Source: Deltaproteobacteria bacterium (GTDB lineage Bacteria > Myxococcota_A > UBA796 > UBA2385). Taken from it: a stretch of DNA of 10,174 bases. This document shows positions 6,512 to 10,174 of the stretch, piece after piece. The notes beneath the pieces were generated by a model. It worked only from the letters and a program-made list of their open reading frames with translations, was not told where the DNA came from and did no database searches. Location of the stretch: assembly GCA_947462115.1 (NCBI GenBank), contig CANHON010000147.1:1-10174 (forward strand), in the 5' to 3' direction. The position numbers and the translations under genes were made by a program. Position 1 is the stretch's first letter. Each line of letters opens with the position of its first letter.

Positions 6512-6826
6512 TCAGACGCTGATGGTCTTGATGACCAGGGTGGTCTCGCTCGGCCGGAAGCCGCGCTGGACACGGGACCGCACGCGGCGGGTGTACTTGA
6601 ACATGTCGCGCTTGTGGCCCTTGCCGTGAGCGGCGACCTCAGCGACGACCTTGGCGCCAGCCACGAGGGGCGCGCCGATGACCGGGCCGCCCTCGCCGCC
6701 GCCGACCATGAGCACGTCGGTGATCTCGATGGTGCTGCCGGCCTCGGCAGCCAGGCGCTTGACGGTCAGGGTGTCGCCCTCGGACACCTTGTGCTGCTGC
6801 CCACCCGCGCGGATGATGGCATACAT
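6512..6826 (-). CDS. rplU: Large ribosomal subunit protein bL21
   Basis: bL21 is a 50S protein that binds 23S rRNA and contacts bL20. The 104 residues match the usual length. The start MYAIIRAGGQQHKVSEGDTL and the C-terminal part with KGHKRDMFKYTRR and the RNA-binding segment RSRVQRGFRP are typical. An unusual Gly-rich loop, VGGGEGGPVIGAP (41-53), occupies the family's central turn. The ATG at 6826 has GGAG about nine bases upstream. It is the first gene of the operon, preceded by a long leader and a good sigma-70-like promoter. Confidence 0.98.
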   Translation of the reverse strand: MYAIIRAGGQQHKVSEGDTLTVKRLAAEAGSTIEITDVLMVGGGEGGPVIGAPLVAGAKVVAEVAAHGKGHKRDMFKYTRRVRSRVQRGFRPSETTLVIKTISV

Positions 6827-7085
6827 TGGGAGCTCCAGAGACGCGGGACATCAGGTGGCGCTGCGCGCGCGTCGCGGGGCGACGGCGCGGCGGGGCTCGG
6901 CTGTGGGATCTGCCCCCCCCGCGGTGCTGGGGGCCGATCGGGCCGGTCGCCCGGGTGAGGGGCGGGCCGGGCCACGGCGCTGGGCCGCGGCATCACAGCG
7001 TCGTCGACGCTATTCTCGTCGAAGCGGAACCCCCGCAGCGACGACTCTGACTTGGTGGGCCCAGAGCGGCCCGCCACATGACAGC
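6827..7085 (-). promoter_or_regulatory. Long 5' leader of the rplU-rpmA operon
   Basis: About 259 nt separate the inferred transcription start (near 7085) from the rplU ATG. No convincing gene lies here on either strand. The - strand RNA can form a 5' hairpin (7076-7068 with 7061-7053, one C-A mismatch), whose six-base loop is complementary to 7049-7044. It can also form GCGG/CCGC (7024-7036) and AGCGTC/GACGCT (6997-7011) hairpins. Many ribosomal-protein operons are autoregulated through structured leaders, so this is a candidate. No terminator-like U tract is present, so control would be translational or by mRNA stability (inference). Confidence 0.5.
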
Positions 7086-7091
7086 AGGCGC

Positions 7092-7120
7092 CCTCTAGGC
7101 TGGCGCTTGCCGCTTGTCAA
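7092..7120 (-). promoter_or_regulatory. Sigma-70-type promoter driving rplU-rpmA
   Basis: On the - strand a perfect -35 box TTGACA (7120-7115) is followed after exactly 17 nt by TAGAGG (7097-7092), which keeps T, A and the fourth-position A of TATAAT. The orientation and place, upstream of rplU and downstream of the next gene's end, fit. A consensus -35 hexamer stands out in such GC-rich DNA. The start site would be near 7085. Confidence 0.7.
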
Positions 7121-7297
7121 GGTGGAGCGGGCGCCGTTGGCCGCGGGTGCAGGTGGGAGGGCGCCGTCCTCCGGCGCGCTTTGGGGCCGGGCCCCCGCTG
7201 GGGCGAGGCCGCCCTGGCCCGTGGCGCTGGGGGGCGTTGCGGGGGGCCGCGCCCCCCGCCCCAAGCGCCGCAGCCGAGGACCGCGGCCGCTGGACGC
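7121..7297. other. Gene-free stretch between the AAA+ gene and the rplU promoter
   Basis: Together with the rplU leader and promoter this makes 471 bp without a recognisable gene (6827-7297). This part is very G+C rich and holds only the palindrome at 7223-7269. Open frames on either strand have no family motif and no convincing start. Confidence 0.6.
7223..7269 (-). terminator. Long GC palindrome behind the AAA+ ATPase gene, possible transcript end
   Basis: A perfect 9-bp stem (7239-7247 with 7251-7259, 3-nt loop) is extended by further pairing of GGCGC (7223-7227) with GCGCC (7265-7269) and G/C runs between. It lies 29-75 bp past the stop of the AAA+ gene. There is no U tract, so it is not a standard intrinsic terminator. 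It may stabilise a 3' end or act with Rho. Confidence 0.4.
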
Positions 7298-9007
7298 TCA
7301 GGCCCGTGGGCCCAAAATGACGCGCAGGTGGTCAATCCGGGCGTGGACCTCGTCGGTGCTCATGCCCTGGAAGCGCTCGGGCAGCATGCGGCGGGCGCTG
7401 GCCTCGAAGACCGCGAGCATCTCCATCAGCTCCAGCATGCGGGTGTCCCGGCTGGGGATCACGTCAGCGACGGCCTCATCGACGTCGGTCTGCTCCAAGT
7501 GGGCGTGCCCGGCCTCGGCGGCCCGGGCGCCGGCCGCCAGCACCACGCTCTCGAGCTCGGCGGCGGAGTAGCCCTCGGTGTCCACCGCCGCGCGCTCAAA
7601 ATCAGCGCCAGCGGCCAACACCAGCTGGTTGCGGCGGGCGACGGCGGCGAGCACGGCCACCCGCTCGCTGTGGGCCTCGGGGTGGAAGAAGGGCACCTTG
7701 AGGTCGAAGCGGCCCGGGCGCTTGAGGTCGGCGTCGAGCTTGTCGGGGCGGTTGGTCATCATCAAAATGACGACCCGGCCGCGGTGGCTGGTGTCGGACA
7801 TGAATTCTTTGAGGCGCGCGATGACCCGGCTGCTGGTGCCGCCGTCGCCGTCGCTGGCCGAGCCCATGCTGCGGTCCGCCTCGTCGAGGATGAGCAGGAC
7901 GTAGCCGAGCCCATCGACGACCTGGAGGATCTTTTCGAGGTTGCCTTCGGTGCTGCCCACCCACTTTTCGCGGAAGTTTTTGAACTTGAGGCAGGTGAGG
8001 CCGCTCTCGGCCGCGAAGGCCTCGGCCATGAAGGTCTTGCCGGTGCCCATCGGGCCCACGAAGATGATGCCCATCGGGACACGGGCTTTGTGGCCGTCTT
8101 TGATGGCCTTGGCCACCCGCATCAGGTCGTCTTTGAGGCGGTCCATGCCGCCGACGTCGGCGAAGCCGTGGCTGGGGTCGACGAATTCGACGAGGCCGTG
8201 GCACTCCTGCTCGATCACCCGCTTTTTGCGGCGGGCCACGGTGCGGAAGGTGATGGGCTCGGCGCTCTGGCGAGCCTGCCGGAAGATCCCACGGATCTGC
8301 ACCAAGGACAGGCCGGCGGTGACCTTGGCGAGCTGCTCGTCGCTCACCTCGCTGCGGGCGCCCTCGCGGTCGACCTGCGCCAAAAAGGCGCGCCTCGCGG
8401 CCTCATCGGGCAGGGGCACGTTGACCGTGGCGAGCTGCGGGCTGCTGAGCACCCGGCGGTGCACGTCGGTGAGGTTCTCGGCGCAGAGCACGACGATGTT
8501 GTCGCTGTCGAGCAGGGCCGGGGCGCTGCTCCAGCGCTGCAGGGCCACGAGGTTGGCCTTGTCCTGCTCGCCCATAAAGCCGAGATCGCCCATGGGCACG
8601 ATGGCCTCGACATAGTCCAGGATGACGGCCGAGGTCTGGGCGGCGTTGGTGAGCAGGCCCTCCAGCAGCGGCAGCACGTCGCCGGGCGCGGTGGGCCAGG
8701 CCCCGAGCGCGCCCTCGCCCCGCAGCGCCATGCCGACGGAGATGACGGCCCGCAGGCGCTTCTCGAAGGCGCGGTCCGGGCACTTGACGCCCTCGGACAC
8801 GTTGTAGCTGACGACCACGTCGCGGCTGCGGGCGAAGAAGCGCTCCAGCAGCTCGCGCAGGGGCAGGTAGGCGAGGACGCCGTCGTCGCCGGCGTAGGGG
8901 TGCAGGTCGCGCAGGTTGCCGTGCACGATGAACATGCTGGCTTCGCCCGAGAGGTATCGGGCGCGCAGCTCTTCGAGCCAGCCGGGCAGGGTGGGGGCGG
9001 CGCTCAT
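7298..9007 (-). CDS. AAA+ ATPase, Ycf46/Cdc48-like, one degenerate and one active ATPase domain
   Basis: The 569-residue product has two parts. The N-terminal half (about 1-250) resembles an AAA fold without a P-loop: [11 protein letters not shown] (25-35) sits where Walker A would be, with a Walker-B-like [11 protein letters not shown] (126-136) and a sensor-1-like NIVVLCAEN (170-178). After a basic linker with [11 protein letters not shown] (258-268), the C-terminal AAA+ domain is intact: Walker A GPMGTGKT (318-325), pore-loop W-V-G (349-351), Walker B LLILDEAD (371-378), MTNRPD (417-422), arginine fingers in KRPGRFD (429-435) and sensor-2-type GYSAAEL (479-485). This layout resembles Ycf46-like and Cdc48-type proteins. 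It should form an ATP-driven ring that remodels or threads protein; the substrate is unknown. Start: ATG with GGAGGT four bases upstream. It lies 69 bp after the HEAT-repeat gene and is probably co-transcribed. Confidence 0.87.
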   Translation of the reverse strand: MSAAPTLPGWLEELRARYLSGEASMFIVHGNLRDLHPYAGDDGVLAYLPLRELLERFFARSRDVVVSYNVSEGVKCPDRAFEKRLRAVISVGMALRGEGALGAWPTAPGDVLPLLEGLLTNAAQTSAVILDYVEAIVPMGDLGFMGEQDKANLVALQRWSSAPALLDSDNIVVLCAENLTDVHRRVLSSPQLATVNVPLPDEAARRAFLAQVDREGARSEVSDEQLAKVTAGLSLVQIRGIFRQARQSAEPITFRTVARRKKRVIEQECHGLVEFVDPSHGFADVGGMDRLKDDLMRVAKAIKDGHKARVPMGIIFVGPMGTGKTFMAEAFAAESGLTCLKFKNFREKWVGSTEGNLEKILQVVDGLGYVLLILDEADRSMGSASDGDGGTSSRVIARLKEFMSDTSHRGRVVILMMTNRPDKLDADLKRPGRFDLKVPFFHPEAHSERVAVLAAVARRNQLVLAAGADFERAAVDTEGYSAAELESVVLAAGARAAEAGHAHLEQTDVDEAVADVIPSRDTRMLELMEMLAVFEASARRMLPERFQGMSTDEVHARIDHLRVILGPRA

Positions 9008-9017
9008 CGGGACCTCC
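9008..9017 (-). promoter_or_regulatory. Consensus ribosome binding site of the AAA+ ATPase gene
   Basis: GGAGGT (9017-9012) lies four bases before the ATG at 9007. It is the strongest Shine-Dalgarno match in the window and fixes the start. Confidence 0.75.
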
Positions 9018-9076
9018 GGGCGCGCGGATGCGCCGGGGGCGGCGAGGCGCGCGGGCGCGGAGCTAACCCGGCGGGC

Positions 9077-10174
9077 TCAGCGCGCGGCGGCCTCGAGGTG
9101 CAGCAAGGTGAGGGCGGCCTCAGCCCGGACGCGCCCGGCTGAATCTTCCTCGGACATCCGGGCGGTCACCGCCGCGCGCAGGGCGGGCTGGGCGGCGCGG
9201 CGCAGGGCGCGCAGCGCGGCGAGCTGCACGCGGTCGTCCTCGTCTTGGAGGCCGGCGGTGAGCAGGGCGGGGGCGGCGCGCTGCAGGCGGCGGTCGGGCT
9301 CGGGCGCGGCGAGGGCCCCGCCCAAGGCGGCGAGGGCGCGGGCCCGGCGCTCGCGATCTTCGGGGTCGGCGGCGGCCTCGAGCAGCGCGGCGCTGTGGCC
9401 GAGGCCGCGGGCCGCGAGGTGGAGCTCGGCGAAGCTGCGCTCGGGGCCCGGCGCGCCCTCCGCTGCCCGCTGCAGCAGGGCGGTGGCCTCGGGGCCCGGG
9501 CAGGGGCCGAGCTCGTCGATGGCGCCGATCCGCACCATGCGGTCGCTGTCGTCGAGCATGGCCCGCAGGGCGGCCTCGGCGGGCTTGGAGCCCCAGCCCA
9601 GCAGCAGGGCGGCGAGCGGGGCGGAGATCTCCGGCTCGACCAGCGGGAGGGCCGCCTCGAGGGCCGGCTGGAGGACCCGGGCGTCCTCGGCGGCCAGATC
9701 GCGCAGAAAGCCGAGCTCCAGCGGCAGCTCGCCCTGTTGGAGCGCGGCGGCGGTCGTGGCGGCGGCCTCGGGCCGGCCGTGGTGCAGGGCGGCGAGCCCG
9801 CAGGGGCCCTTGGCCCAGACAGGCGCCTTGCTGAGATTGGCGTCAATGAGGGCGTTGAGCGCGTCGGAGCCCGGTGCCCGCAGGGCCGCGGCGCAGGCAA
9901 CATAGGGCCCGAGCTCGGGGCGGCCGGCCATGCCGAGGAGCATGCGCTGGGACTCCGGCTCGGCCCCGCGGGCGGCCAGCGCCTCGCTGGCTTGGCGCTG
10001 CACCCAGGGGCTCGGGTCGAAGGCGGCGCGGGGGCCAAAAGCGCCGCCGCCGGGCGCGGGATCGATGCGGATCAACGCCGCGAGCGCGAGGCCACGCACC
10101 CCGGGGTCGGTGTCGGCGCTGGCCTCGACCAGGGCTGCCTGGGCCGGCCCCGGGTCGAGGCCGGGCCGGAGCTC
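9077..10174 (-). CDS. HEAT-repeat protein (5' truncated at window edge)
   Basis: The frame is open to the right edge, giving 365 visible residues; the true start is outside. A GTG at 10099 lies in the middle of a repeat and is not a credible start. The product is an Ala/Leu/Arg-rich helical array with HEAT / PBS-lyase-like units, for example ALVEASADTDPGVRGLALAA at the N-terminal edge, ALRAMLDDSDRMVRIGAIDE, ALLTAGLQDEDDRVQLAALR and a last unit ending in AEAALTLLHLEAAAR. At least six or seven repeats can be counted by the D-x-x-V-R/Q-x-x-A pattern. Such arrays are protein-binding scaffolds; there is no catalytic motif. It lies upstream of the AAA+ ATPase in the same direction with a 69-bp gap, so it may be an adaptor or partner of that ATPase (inference). 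Confidence 0.83.
   Translation of the reverse strand, partial: ELRPGLDPGPAQAALVEASADTDPGVRGLALAALIRIDPAPGGGAFGPRAAFDPSPWVQRQASEALAARGAEPESQRMLLGMAGRPELGPYVACAAALRAPGSDALNALIDANLSKAPVWAKGPCGLAALHHGRPEAAATTAAALQQGELPLELGFLRDLAAEDARVLQPALEAALPLVEPEISAPLAALLLGWGSKPAEAALRAMLDDSDRMVRIGAIDELGPCPGPEATALLQRAAEGAPGPERSFAELHLAARGLGHSAALLEAAADPEDRERRARALAALGGALAAPEPDRRLQRAAPALLTAGLQDEDDRVQLAALRALRRAAQPALRAAVTARMSEEDSAGRVRAEAALTLLHLEAAAR

Noticed and set aside
4973..6958. Long open frame on the + strand (661 codons) across obg, rpmA and rplU
   Set aside because: It lies antisense to three certain genes; its His/Ala/Gly/Val-rich translation is the usual shadow of high-GC coding DNA and shows no family motif.
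6766..7077. Small - strand open frame in the rplU leader (103 codons)
   Set aside because: It overlaps the start of rplU out of frame, shows no motif and has Pro/Arg/Ser composition typical of non-coding high-GC DNA.
7181..9142. Long open frame on the + strand (653 codons) opposite the AAA+ ATPase
   Set aside because: It is antisense to a gene with intact Walker and pore-loop motifs and has a low-information composition.
9077..10099. GTG at 10099 as start of the HEAT-repeat protein
   Set aside because: The 25 codons upstream continue in frame to the edge and complete a HEAT repeat.

Overview
This 10.2-kb window comes from a bacterium of very high G+C with long, alanine-, aspartate- and arginine-rich reading frames. 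A MopE-type 'putative metal-binding' repeat protein joined to a lectin domain, an rplU-rpmA-obg block and HEAT-repeat and AAA+ proteins together suggest a Myxococcota (former Deltaproteobacteria) chromosome. The phylum is inferred from gene content, not proven. No mobile element, CRISPR array, tRNA or rRNA was seen.

Layout. (1) Positions 1-2400, + strand: the 3' part of a large, probably secreted protein with nine MopE-type acidic repeats and a C-terminal L-type (legume-like) lectin domain. Its 5' end lies outside the window. (2) Positions 2420-6826, - strand, transcribed right to left: a large-ribosomal-subunit block, rplU (L21) > rpmA (L27) > [243-bp gap with an intrinsic terminator] > obg > LolA/LolB-like lipoprotein > rsfS > rlmH. 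The last four genes are joined by three successive 4-base stop/start overlaps (ATGA, ATGA, GTGA). (3) Positions 6827-7297: a gene-free stretch with a good sigma-70-type promoter for rplU (TTGACA, 17 nt, TAGAGG), a roughly 259-nt leader with a possible pseudoknot, and a long GC palindrome behind the next gene. (4) Positions 7298-10174, - strand: a HEAT-repeat protein running off the right edge, then an AAA+ ATPase with one degenerate and one active ATPase domain and a pore-loop motif.

How the genes work together. L21, L27, Obg (50S assembly GTPase), RsfS (50S silencing factor acting at uL14) and RlmH (23S pseudouridine-1915 methyltransferase) all act on the large subunit. The unexpected member is an envelope lipoprotein set between obg and rsfS, with no nadD present between obg and rsfS. 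Obg and RsfS both carry very long Asp/Glu-rich C-terminal tails absent from typical family members, and the lipoprotein carries a Lys-Ala tract. After its acidic tract Obg ends in a near-perfect EF-hand loop, which to my knowledge is not a described Obg feature and is the most interesting single signal here. The HEAT/AAA pair looks like a separate two-gene chaperone or unfoldase unit of unknown substrate.
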